A stretch of 48,522 nt of DNA from Azolla pinnata (taxonomy: Eukaryota > Streptophyta > Polypodiopsida > Salviniales > Salviniaceae): positions 1 through 48,522 of the forward strand of contig JBBBWG010030610.1 of assembly GCA_037176905.1 (NCBI GenBank). The letters run 5' to 3'. Positions 22,201 through 33,085 of the stretch are shown piece after piece (position 1 is the first letter of the stretch; each line of letters begins with the position of its first letter). The translations under genes were made by a program, and so were the position numbers. Under the pieces are notes generated by a model. That model ran no database searches. It was not told the DNA's origin and saw only the letters and a list, made by a program, of their open reading frames with translations.

Positions 22201-25200
22201 GATCTTCTTGTTAGGGCACCTTCTTTGACTAGTTTTTGAGGTTTGGCAGTCACGTTGTAGCCCTCGTTTATATTGATATCAAGTTTGCGCTCTTTGAATG
22301 CCTGAACTAAATGTTGCAAACGCAGTTGAGTTAACTCTTCATTTTCAGAGGAACTATAGTCGATCGATATCAAGTCCGCAAAAAACTCAGCTGGATTCAC
22401 ATGATCTGGACACGGATGCCTGCCTCCTCGTAAACACAAGCCAATCACTCAATCAAATGACTTGCTCGCTCGTTCTCATAGATACCTATTATATAGTGCA
22501 AAACCAAAGTACAAAAGTCTCCTATGAATCCAATAAAGCTGTACTTATGCCATAGAAATTCCCTTATTTAACTGACACATTTTTGGTTCCTACTGTAACA
22601 TAATGGATTAACCATTTCTCTGATTCTTTACCATTTCCAATCATCTACAAATAGTGCCCCAGTTACGAACTAAAAACGAAACTTACCCAAGGCTAGAAAA
22701 GTAGGATAACGCATCATCCTTAGCTGGGCCTCCATATACAAGGGAACCCTGTGAGAGTAATATTATATCATCAAATTTGGCGTAAATGGACCCCCTCGGT
22801 TGGTGTATAGAGCAGACAACAGTATGTCCATCTTTTGCAAGGTTCTGGAGAGTTTCCATGACTCTCTCTGCTTGAAAAGCATCCAAACCTGTCCAATATA
22901 ATGGATTGAGAGAGGAATCTCTAAAATAAACAAATCATAAGTAGCAATATATCCGCACAACATGACCTCATTTATCCACATATTGCAAAAAATTCGCTTA
23001 TAGATTAAAGGACTACAAGCATGGAATGGATTTCACCAGTTGTTGGTTCATCTGCAAAAATCACAGAGGGACTAGCAATGAGCTCGCACGCTATGGATAA
23101 TCTCTTCTTTTCTCCACCACTTATGCCTCGGACTTTCGCATCACCAACACGCGTCTCTGCACAAGAAATCTATCCACCAGATAGAACAACCTATCATCAG
23201 TTCTATGTGGTCCATTGAGACCTATATCTAGTGAAACTATTTCATATATAAGCTTAGCGGTATTACATTACCAGTCCCAAGCGTTGAAGTATATCATCCA
23301 CATACTTCACTCTTTCCTCGCTTCTGAGGGAACTGGGCAGCTGAAGCTCTGCAGCAAGAGAGAGAGTTTCTCTCACAGTAAGCTGAGAGAAGAATAAATC
23401 TTCTTGCCTCACATATGCAACCCTATAGACCACACCCATTTTGTCAACCTTTCCAACATTTGCACATAGTGAAGAAGTCTAAATGACTAAGGCTTGAAAA
23501 GTGCATACTTGTATGATGATGACGGCGATGATGAAGATATGGCTTTGCCATTGATGTAAAGGTGGCCAGTAAGTGTAAGGCGAGATGACGCAGGGAGCTG
23601 GCCTGCTAAAACATTCAGAAGTGTAGTTTTTCCTGAGCCCGATGGACCCATGATAGCTAGCAGACGCCCAGGCTTCGCCTCACCCACAATATTTTTTAGT
23701 ATATGTTTTATCTGTCATCAAATTTTTTCACATACACACATACACATTAGAAACAATTTATATGTTTCAGTGTACTATTATATTTATTCCTAGACATCAC
23801 AGCTGCAGCATGTGTCCTATACACATAATAGAGCTAAATGTGACTGATTGTCTTCAGCATTATTTTTCATCTTAGCTCGTAAGGACTTCTTAGTGTTTAG
23901 CGTCAATACATCTTTCACTCGTATAATGTATCATTTTATCATTGTATTTTCTTTTCTAGATGTTGACTGGAATGGGGGAAGATAAAATCTTCAATTCAGT
24001 GTCAGATACCCAAATGAAGGTTCATAAATCAAGCAAGTAGACAGCATAAGTATATACTAGCCTCAAGTGATAAGGGTGTAAATAAGAGTGCATCTTTAGA
24101 AACATGCAATTTCTACATTCGGTTGCTAAGAATTCCACTCCACACGAAGTAATCAGCCAATTCAAGACAAAGAAGCCAGATTTTACTATAGCTTCTGCGA
24201 CTACTGTTTCCCCAACAATCTAATAGCTTGTTGATGGGGTTCTACATCATGTGCTCTGCAAAGAAAACCACACCATAGTATAGTATAATAATGAGAATGT
24301 GGGTGGATATTGATCATTGAGCTTTACGGTTTTCTTTGGTTGAAAAAACCATGCCGGGCATCCAAAAGAAATGCATTTGCATTACTATGTCATCTAACTA
24401 TGCTATACACACAATATCCAAAACATGAAAGCGTGATGGATTCGACAATCATAGAGCGTATGGATGTATGCAGCTAAGAAAAATGACTCATCAAAACAAA
24501 GTAAAAAAATCAGTTTGCTCTCATATAGGGCTCTCAAATATCCTCTTTTTTCTTTACAGGGAAGATACTTAGATTAGAAAGAATTCAAATACAGCTTTTT
24601 GTTTACTGGGTTTTACATGGGATGCGATGCTTGGTCTCGAAAGCTACACTGAAGGGCCTCATAAAGGCGATAAAGCGGATAACTTTTCATTCATTTCTCG
24701 GTGGAAATGGTCTATTTTAGATTCATGGGCTGATTCCTGGACATGGATGACAGTGATGATGATGGCTATATACCTTGTCATCTTATCTTCCATTTACAAT
24801 TTTTTTCCAGATGATAAGCTGCATTTGAGTAGGGGCAGTGTAGTATAAGCTGCGAATGAGGAGCATATGCGTGTGGGCAGGTCTGAGAGGAATAAAACAT
24901 TTTCAGCTCAGCTCAGCTCTCGCTCTCCTCTGTATACCAATTTTGCGGCATAAGCTTGCGCTCTTAGCAGTGAAGCCAAAGGCATTGCACTAACTCATGC
25001 ACATGGCTTCAGGATCACTGTAACTGCTTGGCTTAGTGGAAGAGTACCACACCATAGCCACCATAGCTGAGAAAAACAACCAAGCTTTATCCTCGCGAGT
25101 CGCCAACGCGGGAATCCAACAGTTCCCACAAACCAAAGTCTCAAACCCTACTGGAAGTTCTCTCACTTCTCTCCATCACTTCCTCTCTCACTTCTCTCCA

Positions 25201-25546
25201 TCACTCCCTCTCTCTTTCACTCTCTTCTCTCTCGATCAAATACCTTCTTTCCTTTCTTTTCGGAGATCGTGCAGTTGAGCTGGCACCATTGCAGCTCCAC
25301 GGGTCGGACCCGGGCAGGATCATCACTGGCGCTGGCGAGGCCGTGAGCTCGGACAGCATGGATGAGCCCGGCTCCGTGGTCATCATCATCACCATCATCA
25401 TGCAAAGCTTCAAAGCCGACGACTTCATCCGTTGTTTCTTCTTCTGCTGCTCCATGGCCATGGCCATGGTGGTGGCGTTGCTGCTTGAGGCGGAGGAGGC
25501 TGAAGGCGAGAGCGGCGGCCGCAGCAGCGAGAGCGGGAGAAACCAT
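19264..25546 (-). CDS. ABCG7: ABCG half-transporter, ABCG7 (WBC7) type
   Basis: Half-size ABC transporter (ATPase domain then six-helix membrane domain), predicted to dimerise and export a hydrophobic substrate. Eleven exons join in frame to about 713 residues: 25546-25244, 23711-23509, 23422-23272, 23169-23037, 22888-22687, 22419-22128, 22044-21913, 21334-21114, 20286-20074, 19891-19807 and 19470-19264. Walker A is GPSGSGKTT (exon 2). The signature [10 protein letters not shown] and Walker [11 protein letters not shown] are in exon 4, and CSIHQPRG (H-loop region) is in exon 5. The membrane domain has [20 protein letters not shown] and [18 protein letters not shown]. These match the plant ABCG7 group, including its N-terminal hydrophobic segment ([18 protein letters not shown]), over essentially the whole length. 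No lesion was seen. The substrate is unknown. Start 25546 was chosen because the hydrophobic segment follows at once; an in-frame ATG also exists at 25648. Confidence 0.93.
21465..21908. repeat. Tandem duplication of about 220 bp in ABCG7 gene
   Basis: Positions 21465-21690 and 21697-21908 are diverged direct repeats sharing GGACAAAAGAAGA, TTTCCTTGCCAA, TTGATAAACA and GGAACTTAATGTTTGACATG. They lie in intron 7 and end just before exon 7's donor side. Confidence 0.75.
23712..25243. other. Large intron 1 of the ABCG7 gene
   Basis: This 1.5-kb intron holds no recognised gene. An open frame on the plus strand (24627-24848, about 73 codons, with [19 protein letters not shown] and a hydrophobic end) matches nothing I know and is probably chance. 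CT-rich direct repeats (CACTTCTCTCCATCAC) lie at 25165-25206 next to the donor. Confidence 0.45.
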
Positions 25547-26708
25547 GGCGATGGCGACGGGAGCTCCTTCCACAGAGGTCTCAGAACAGAGGAGAGACTG
25601 AAACAGAGATAGGAAGAAGTTATGTATAATTACATTTATGTCCCCCACAAATTCTGAGAAACTCCTTTCAGAAGGATATTCTTAGTTCCTTCAATTCAAT
25701 TGTTCTTCTGATCTCTCCATGTAGATCTTCTGCATTTTTTTTTAATCAGATTCATTTGCCCATCTTCGACGTCGATCCGAGCCCATCGTATGATTCATCA
25801 GCATACAACACCAATGATGATGATGCGAATACAATACCGAGGAGTGTCGTTAAGGCGCTTGCTGGTAATGGTTCAGATGAGATGGGGTGAGATCGATTTG
25901 CATTTCTGTGAAAAAAAGCTCCATTTCTGGATTCGTATAGGGCAAGCTTACCCACATTTGATCAGAAAGCGGAGATCGAAAGTGTTTTTTTCTCTTTCCG
26001 CGAGATATTCGGGGTTATGCCAGTATCGGGGATATGCGGGATTTGTTTTTGCGTTTGATGGTGGACAGGGAATCCGAACATGTATCCGGAAGCTAAAAGG
26101 AGTATCGATGAAGCAAGTCAAAAGTGTTTCTTCAGAAAGATTTCTGAATCTCATAATGCCATTCTCTTCTTGTTGGATGTTGCTGGAAACATAGACAACT
26201 ATTCAACCATCACATTTTTCAAAGATCTTGGCGTCCAAATCGGGAACAACATCCACACCATCTCTGTTGCCATGATTTATCTGTACACATCCCTCATTGC
26301 TACATCTCTTGTGGGATAACATGCTCGATCTTTGTCATCAAACTTTCATATGCATTTGGAAACACTACTTCATCCACAAGCAACGATTTGTTTGGATTTT
26401 CCAAAAGGTCACATATCCATACAGATAAGTTCCATGCATCAACGAGAGCCAAGCGCAACATAATTATGTCAGCTGTACAATTGTTCGATCAAACAGGAGA
26501 GGCTGATGAGCTAGTGGGATGTTCATCAGCATGATAAACATCTTAAGACTCCGTATGAGCTGCGAAGAACAATCAGGTTGGCCAGCGCCATGCATGTTAC
26601 AAAGGTTGAGAACAATCCTGGTATTCATTACATGTGCCTCTAGACTACTTCCATGAGATGTTCAACGACAGCCACCGAATCGCCTTCTTCATAGTAACCA
26701 ACCGATGA
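25547..26708. other. Region between ABCG7 start and GLR copy J
   Basis: It contains the ABCG7 5' UTR/promoter side and, on the plus strand, two protein-like stretches I do not recognise (see separate entry). Positions 26146-26708 also belong to the right arm of the inverted duplication. Confidence 0.5.
25751..26319 (+). pseudogene. Unrecognised gene remnant in two pieces
   Basis: Two open stretches look like exons of one lost gene. Positions 25751-25889 follow a T-rich tract and an AG and read IHLPIFDVDPSPSYDSS, then an acidic stretch and IPRSVVKALAG, after which GTAATGG could be a donor. Positions 26080-26319 read SHNAILFLLDVAGNIDNYST and FFKDLGVQIGNNIHTISVAM, then YLYTSLIATSLVG, with hydrophobic ends. 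The latter half recurs in the left arm (about 2820-2992, opposite strand) with stops. I cannot assign a family; it may equally be non-coding. Confidence 0.3.
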
Positions 26709-29449
26709 TCATAGTAGAACTTGGCTTTCCAAGGGAACCAAATCATGTGGGTGTGGGTGAGAAGTTGTTGATGATAACTGCGATGCAGCGGCGTCATCAG
26801 CCACAATGCCGCCTTCTTCTCTGTTTTGCAATGGAGCTGTGCCCCTTTGTGTCCACGACAAGCTGAAGAGCATCGAGAACCTTCGCCTCAAGGAAGCCCA
26901 ATTCATCGAATTGCAACCATTTCCGCTAGATTCCTCTCTGCGGCAGATCCACTGAAACAGTCTCCAGATGACGCACCCGCCATACAAGACGGACAGAATA
27001 ATGAACAGGCCCGCGAAGCTGCTGAACGATATGTTGGTGGTCGCAGTGGCCTTGATGCAGTTCCCGGAGCCGAGCCATTTGTCCTTGATGCTCTGAAGGT
27101 CGCCGTTCTGTTCCAATGCGATGATGGCCAGCGAGAACTTGTTCGTCAAGGATGAGTTCTTTTTGAATGCCTGCAGCAGCAAAACCAGAGGAAGATAAGA
27201 AACATTAGAAAGAAGGAATCAGAGGGTGATCGGGTGAAATTAGCCCCTCCTTCAAACATAGATTAACCCACACTGACTGATCATCAGGTCTATATGAATA
27301 TGACGCCTTGCGATCAGTTACAGATATGCCCAGAACGCATCGTGTCGACAGATCCCTTTGCAAAGGGGCATGTTGACCGTCAGAAGCCGCATAACAGACA
27401 TAAGAAAGATGCTTACAAAGCCAAAGCCACTGAAGTAGGCAATTTCTTTGAAAGAACATCTTGTGATCAGTTACGCCCATGCCCATAACACATCATGTCC
27501 ACAGATCCATTTTGCAAGGGAAAGAGGCACCTCCACCATCAAGAGCTGGGTAACAGACATAAAAGAAGGATGCTTACGAAGCCAAAGCCACTGAAATACG
27601 CTATGTCTGCGTCCACGTTCGTGTAACGGCATCCGTATGTGGTCAGGAACGTCTCCAAGTACGGCGATTCGTCAACGATCGCCGATACATTCCCCGACTT
27701 CAGCGCCTGATCGTAATCCTCCTCCGAGGCCAATGTCACCAGCCTTTGTGGCACTATGTAGAGATTGTTGATCATGTAATTGGCCACGAACGATCCACCC
27801 TGGCTCCCTACTCGCAAATGGCTCTTTTGTAGGTCGACGAAGCTCGCGATCGTGGGGTTTGGCTGCTGTGCTGCCAGCATCGATGACAAGCTAGCTGTAT
27901 AGCTCGATGTGAAGATGAGTACAGCTACCAACCAGAACACCGTCAGAAGCCGGCCTACCCGCGATTTCATTTCCTCTCCTGGCTTGAAAGAAAAACAATT
28001 CCACATTAGTTAGTCTGTGGGAAGGATGTGTGGTATGTTGTAGAGGAGCTTATATATATAGATATAGATATAGAGATATCTATATCTATCTATCTATCTA
28101 TCTATATATATATATATGCTCCTGAAGTCTTAAAGAGGAATTGAAAAGTGGTGCTTTCTTTCTTACTCTGGAAGAAAAACACAGCCATGGTTGTAAACCT
28201 GTCATGAATAACCACACGTTCAGAAGACATAGTCCACACCGAACATATACATGCACACACACATAGCTGTACACATTCGTGTATGTACATGTAATACACT
28301 CTTGAAATCCGCTAAGTTAACACTAGGAGAATCAAAGCATAATATGTTTGTTGAGGGGTAAATGTGTTGACCAAAGCATGTCTTGAAAAGAAGGCTTCTT
28401 GTCAGTAGTTTGTCCATGTCTGTTGCAGTTACCCTTGACCTCGATGAAAAACAGAAAGATCATGGTGACGAAGAAGAGGGCAACAATGGCGGCCCAAAGC
28501 TTGGTCGAAAAGGGCATGAGAAATATCCAGAACTTGGTGCTCCTCCGGATGCTTGATAAGGGCACCACCATACGCAGGCTCGATTGCACATAAGGCTGTG
28601 TGAAGTCCACCTTCTCCCATCGATCTTTGGTTATGGTCAAGTCAGCCACCACTCCATCCAAATCCTACAAGTTTATATATGGACATGTCTATTGATTTAG
28701 ATCATTCAGACAAAATGAATTCTTGAGAGTATACATGAATCCAGACACCTTATGGATTGGCAGGCGATCGGGACATCTGTGTCCGAGGTACACGTTTCAT
28801 TCACGCAATCAAAAGCTGTCTCATTCATGCAATCGAAAGCTGTCTCATTCATGAGATCGAAAGCTGTCTCATTCATGCAATCGAAAGCTATCTCATTCAT
28901 GCAATCGAAAGCTGTCTCATTCCTGCCATCGAAAGCTGCCTCATTCATGAGATCAAAAGCTGTCTCATTCATGGGATCAAAAGCTGTCTCATTCATGAGA
29001 TCGAAAGCTGTCTCATTCATGCAATCGAAAGCTGTTTCACTCATGCAATCGAAATCTGTTCGATGAACATTTGTGCTTACCTCTGAGTCGACGAGTGCCT
29101 GCAAGATGTCATCGTAGATGGGATCGCTGATTCCGTCGCCATATCCGATGAAGGTGGAATTGAGGCCGAGCATGGTAAGGCAGCGTTCGAAGACCTCGAT
29201 GGAGAATCCGGAGAAGCTGAGGGTTGCATTGGTGGGCGGGGTCGCTGTTGAGACCCATGCCACGAATTCACGGAAGCCCAACTTCAACGGCACCAGAATC
29301 TTGAGGCTCTCGCTGTCCGCGACCACGACAGGCATGAACAAGCCCAGTATGAGGAACACGATGCTGATCCATTGTGCAAATCTTGAGGCTTGGAGGCCAT
29401 GTGATGGACAACAGCATCTCCTCCTTGATTCTGACATCTTCTTCTTCAT
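26709..29449 (-). CDS. ATD-less glutamate receptor-like channel (GLR copy J)
   Basis: Complete five-exon gene: 29449-29081, 28664-28372, 28198-28167, 27978-27578 and 27170-26709, about 518 residues, with phases 0, 2, 1, 0. The N-terminus is basic and followed by a hydrophobic signal (FAQWISIVFLILGLFMPVVV). S1 then begins near residue 49 (LKILVPLKLGF), with no amino-terminal domain. The ligand Arg is at about residue 138 (TITKDR). M1 follows WIFLMPFSTKLW. The pore loop is WFTTMAVFFFQR and the gate SSYTASLSSML. The S2 motif is IVDESPYLE, with Cys pair YGCRY/GSGNC. M4 is followed by a Ser-rich tail. It is nearly identical to copy A; the tail has fewer ADD-type repeats. No lesion was seen. A channel role is inferred from family. 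Confidence 0.92.
28050..28115 (-). repeat. TATC/TA microsatellite in intron 3 of GLR copy J
   Basis: A mixed run of GATATA, CTATCTAT and TATATA units equivalent to 986-1052 in copy A, with different unit composition and length. It lies between the pore mini-exon and exon 4. Confidence 0.8.
28790..29060 (-). repeat. 24-bp minisatellite in intron 1 of GLR copy J
   Basis: About eleven 24-bp units begin roughly 20 nt after the intron 1 donor. They are in the exon 1 frame without a stop until 28706. Translated units are FDCMNETA and variants (FDPMNETA, FDGRNETA), most with an Asn-Glu-Thr glycosylation sequon. It is the expanded counterpart of the six-unit array in copy A. Confidence 0.85.
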
Positions 29450-29461
29450 CTGTCTTCAGTC

Positions 29462-29521
29462 TTCTTTCTTCTTCCTTCTTCTTCTTCTTCTTCTTCTTCT
29501 TCTTCTTCTTCTTCTTCTTCT
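29462..29521 (-). repeat. GAA/AAG microsatellite upstream of GLR copy J start
   Basis: About eighteen CTT triplets on the plus strand, that is (AAG)n on the coding strand, end 13 bp before the ATG at 29449 and so probably lie in the 5' UTR. A second CTT run is at about 29880-29907. Confidence 0.85.
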
Positions 29522-29560
29522 GTCTTCTTCTTCCCACCTTCTGTATGAACCGGGCCATGC

Positions 29561-29575
29561 CTTCTTATATCCTCC
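29561..29575 (-). promoter_or_regulatory. Possible TATA box of GLR copy J
   Basis: GGATATAAGAAGG on the minus strand lies about 115-125 bp upstream of the ATG, just outside the AAG repeat. This would start transcription near the repeat. The position fits a plant core promoter but no other element supports it. Confidence 0.35.
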
Positions 29576-30333
29576 ACAAAAAGCTTCGGTTACAGCACTT
29601 TCTTCCCCCCCGAAATTTGTCCGCATCGAGCCAATGACAGCACTGCTGCTGCTGTCGCTGCCCTTCGATCTTGAGAGATATCCGAAGCTTGCTTGTTTGA
29701 TCCGAGGCACGATCAGAGATGACGCTGGAAAGCACAAGCGGAACAGGGCAGGAAAACGAAAGAAAAACAAAAGGGCCCTTCCTTTGCCCCGGTTTCTTCG
29801 CGAGACAGAGGATATGGATCGCCGAGGAGCTTCCGCTCTCGCTCGCTCTCTGTCTCTTTTCTCCCTCGCTGTGCGAAGCTTCCTTCTTCTTCTTCTTCTT
29901 CTTCTTCTGCTCTGCACAGTCGAGCAAGAAGAAAGCTTCTTTCTGTCAAAACAAATGGCAAAAGAAAAATGGACAAAAAGACTTGCTTTGCAATGTCAGA
30001 GATTGTCTGGAATCTGGGATCTGGAATCTGGGATCTGAAATCTGGAATCTGGAATGAGTCCTTGCTGAGGAGAGACCGAGCCAAATGCACCGGTCCTTGT
30101 CGATCGGTCGCAAATTTTCCTTCCCATGCTCATCACGTATATATATATATATATAGATATATAGATATACACACACGATATTGAATAGAGAGGATCATAA
30201 AGGGTTACAGGGTTTAGCGTTTAGGGTTTAGGGTTATCTGGAAAGTCGAGATTTACCGTCGATCCCCGTAATGTCGGCTAAGATGGATGGCTAGAGAAGA
30301 ATTATGGGTTGTAACCAGCGACACGAGATTCTG

Positions 30334-31282
30334 TAAAGCAAGTGTTCCGATGTCCTAATGTTTTGGGCGCATGATGTGAAATGCATCGAGGGAAGGAACA
30401 TTGAAACAGAACAAGAAGAACGCGAAAAACACATAAAAGAATAGGTAGATAAAGTAGTTATGTTTAAAAGCACAAGTCACAAGGTCGACTCTTATGTTAC
30501 CTTATTTTTTACTTTTTCTGGTTTTTTTCCTCTACCTTTTTTCTGCATTTTTCCTACTTTTTTTTACCTGCGTTTTTCTCCCTTCGTTTTTTTTATGTCA
30601 CAACCTATATAAGGAGTGGTATGCATAAAAGGGAGGGGGAAAAAACATATGCTAAAAAAACCATAATCTCATATATTTAAGCCCTAATATACTAAACTAA
30701 ACCCTAATACATATTTTTAAGACCCTAATACCCGATTATTAAACCCTAATCACTTCTAACCCTAATCTTTTCTAATTTCCATCTCTTTTCTAACCCTAAT
30801 ATCTTCTAATTTCTATCTCTTTTTTAACGTTAATATATTTTAATTTCTATCTCTCTTTTAACCCTAATCTCTTCTAATATTTATCTCTCTTCTAATTTCT
30901 ATCTCTCTTCTAATTTCCATCTCTCTTCTAAACCCTAATATCTATATTTCCTAATCTCTCTTCTAAACCCTAATCTCTTTGCTAATCTCAATCTTTCCTA
31001 ACCTCTCTTTTGAAACCCTACTTTCTCTTCTCCTAAATCTTGATATATCTACTTTTATTATTCGAATCTAATCTCAAACATTCAAAACCCTAACTCCCTC
31101 ATTAATTTTTATATATTATTTTAATCTATTCTCCTAATTTGGGGACACAATTGTAACAAATCTTTTTAATTACAATCATATTTCTCTTAATCTCAGGCAA
31201 ATATCTATCTCTCAGTTTAGAACCTTGGTTGTTCCACCCTAATACACATATCTGGAGTTGTACAACCCAAATTTTTACGACA
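30334..31282 (+). repeat. Dispersed repeat element, copy 2 (AACCCTAAT-rich)
   Basis: Same order of motifs as 10480-11262: TGAAATGCATCGAG, CACAAGGTCGACTC, T-rich tract, CAACCTATATAAGGAGTGG, GCATAAAAGGGAG, a degenerate field of TAACCCTAATCTCTTCTAAT units, and GGAGTTGTACAACCCA near the end. CCTATATAAGG could be a promoter TATA element of a solo LTR. It has no coding capacity. Confidence 0.6.
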
Positions 31283-31434
31283 CTGGCTGACAAAACCAAG
31301 TAAGAGATTGAATGATTGAAAGAAAATGTAAAAGAAGAGAAGAAGAGAGAAGACTCGATTGATAATAGAAGAGTGGATTTATTAGAATAGAATGATTACA
31401 AATAGATATTTGATACAAGAAAGGCTGAAAGCTG

Positions 31435-31720
31435 AAGACTGGTGTTGATTTAAACTTATTTGATATATTCTATGTCTCTATTTATAGGTTTCTATAAATT
31501 AGCCTAAAGATTTATAGAATGTTCTAAAATGTTCTATAACTAGAATATTATAGGATGTTTTAGAAGGTTCTAGAATGTTTAAAAAGTTTAGAGTTTTCTT
31601 TAATACAATAATCATTATATTATAAAAAATATATTTTTATCATATTATAATTAGTTACTTCGATGGTTAAATTTTTTATTATATAGTACGAGATCTTGGT
31701 TTGAAGTCCAAGGGAAACAT
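31435..31720 (-). mobile_element. Degenerate LTR-related segment, copy 1
   Basis: It shares with the right-edge LTR the string GACTGGTGTTGA, a TATTTATAGG motif, repeated GAATGTTCTAGAA-type tracts, an ATAATCATTATATTATA-like tract and a GTACGAG...GGTTTGAAGTCC end. Orientation is as at 47860-48206. No internal retroelement sequence adjoins, so it is a solo or truncated LTR. Confidence 0.55.
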
Positions 31721-31769
31721 AGAGTTCACAGATTCTTGACATGTAATAACAGTGTCGTCAGTTAAGTTT

Positions 31770-32870
31770 CTTTTCCCTTCTCATTACTCTTTCCGTGCGT
31801 AAGATTTTGGTCAAAGGGGTATATCACATCTTACTCAGTATTCTCACTCGAACTAATTGTTTTTTCCCTTGTAAACCGTGGTCGATGGGAACCGCAAGTC
31901 ATGGGGATCGAGTTATTATTAAAGCCTTGATAATGTTTATGTTGGATTTTGCTTTTGGATGGATTAATATACATCGACACTCCCCTAGATCCCATTGTAA
32001 TTTGATTAAAAGGCTCATACGAAGACCTAAATAAACAACAGGCCGCTTGTTTGCACTACTTGATGTTTCATTGTCAATCAATCGTGAAAGTAATAATTTT
32101 GGGACTTCACGTATGATCTTTACTCTTGTCATGTGTCACAGTCGAGGCTCGTTCTATCATCCACTTGGCTCGTCAATACATACACTTTTAAGCCATGTTG
32201 TGTAAGCAATGACATGGGCTAACCGATTTGGCTAAAGTTAGATATAATAATGATATATATGTTATACTTCACATTTTACCATAAAAAACAAAAGAATTGC
32301 ACATGTCCCAATTATAACACAATCTATAATATCTTAGAAAGATGAACAATTATTTTCGTTTCTCATTTTTTATCAATTTGGGAAAATACACAAACACTTG
32401 TTGTTTTAGTGTCAAATAACATCCAAACAATGCCTACTAAATTTTTAAAATGTATCTCTAAATGTAAAGAGTAATGGAACTCTATAAAAATATACAAAAC
32501 GATAAATATTACATTCCATTTATAAAACTACAAAGAAACAATTGTCCTATATTATTTTACATTGTTTTAGAACAAATCCTAAATATAAACCCCTAATAAA
32601 AACTTTTAATTAGTAATTAGGACTTTTACTAATAACAACACTTTGAATGTTAACCATGTTTCGGGCCCTAACTACACAGAGGTTCGATCCCCATCGGTCA
32701 ACTGTTGGAATTTGTGCGTGAAGATTAAAAATCTCATAGCTTATGCTCTTATTTTTGTTGGGTCGTGATGGGTTGACCTTGCTGCACAAACTAACACCTT
32801 CATAAGATGATGATGGTGGTGGTGATGCAATAAGAGCTCCTTTGAGTGTTGCTCTTGACGATTCTCGCCC
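31770..32870 (+). repeat. Copy of a GLR 5' flank, direct orientation
   Basis: Matches the region 39130-39830 upstream of the GLR gene at 39871: GGTCAAAGGGGTATATCACATCTTA, a GGGAACCGCAAGTCA stretch, ATCCCATTGTAATTTGATTA, GATCCCCATCGGTCAACTGT and TTGTTGGGTCGTGATGGG. It then runs into the exon 1 fragment of opposite orientation rather than into a gene of its own. Confidence 0.65.
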
Positions 32871-32879
32871 CATTGAATC

Positions 32880-33085
32880 ATCCCAGCTTGATGATTCTTA
32901 TCCCATTTGTGAAGTGGCAGCTTGTCCCGAGGCTTCCACTTCAGTAACTCGTTGAATCCCATCTTCAATGGGACGAGAATCGTCAAGTTGGCGGCACTTA
33001 CCGAATTCTGCAAACCCGTGATCAAAAGAACAAAGATGGCAAAAAAAGCCACTGTCATGATTGTAGTGGAATATCGCCGCTTCAT
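32880..33085 (-). pseudogene. GLR exon 1 fragment (F)
   Basis: From ATG 33085 it reads a signal peptide (MKRRYSTTIMTVAFFAIFV) then AANLTILVPLKMGFNELLKW, the start of S1. After that the sequence loses similarity and joins the opposite-facing flank copy. No later exon follows. It is most like exon 1 of the gene at 39871 (NLRILVPLKMGFNEFVNW). Confidence 0.8.

Larger units (their letters stand above)
26146..29201 (-). repeat. Right arm of large inverted duplication
   Basis: This is the counterpart of 1-2992 on the opposite strand, covering the GLR gene and 3' flank. The left copy is cut by the window edge at the point matching 29201, so the duplication extends further and its outer boundary cannot be seen. 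Intron repeat arrays differ in size between the arms (eleven versus six 24-bp units), while exons 2, 3 and 4 have identical lengths. Confidence 0.85.
29576..32879. other. Repeat-rich region without intact genes
   Basis: It contains GGAATCTG-type short repeats (30004-30056), a TA/GATA run (30136-30170), a short telomere-like stretch (TTTAGGG units, about 30209-30235), the second copy of the dispersed element (30334-31282), an LTR-related segment (31435-31720) and, at 31770-32870, a copy of the 5' flank of the GLR gene at 39871. No gene was recognised. Confidence 0.5.

Noticed and set aside
24627..24848. 73-codon open frame in ABCG7 intron 1
   Set aside because: No recognisable family and no splice partners; its length is compatible with chance.
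29456..29917. Open frames rich in Arg, Lys or Glu around the CTT/GAA runs upstream of GLR copy J
   Set aside because: They are translations of simple triplet repeats in all frames; no domain, splice logic or conservation supports them.
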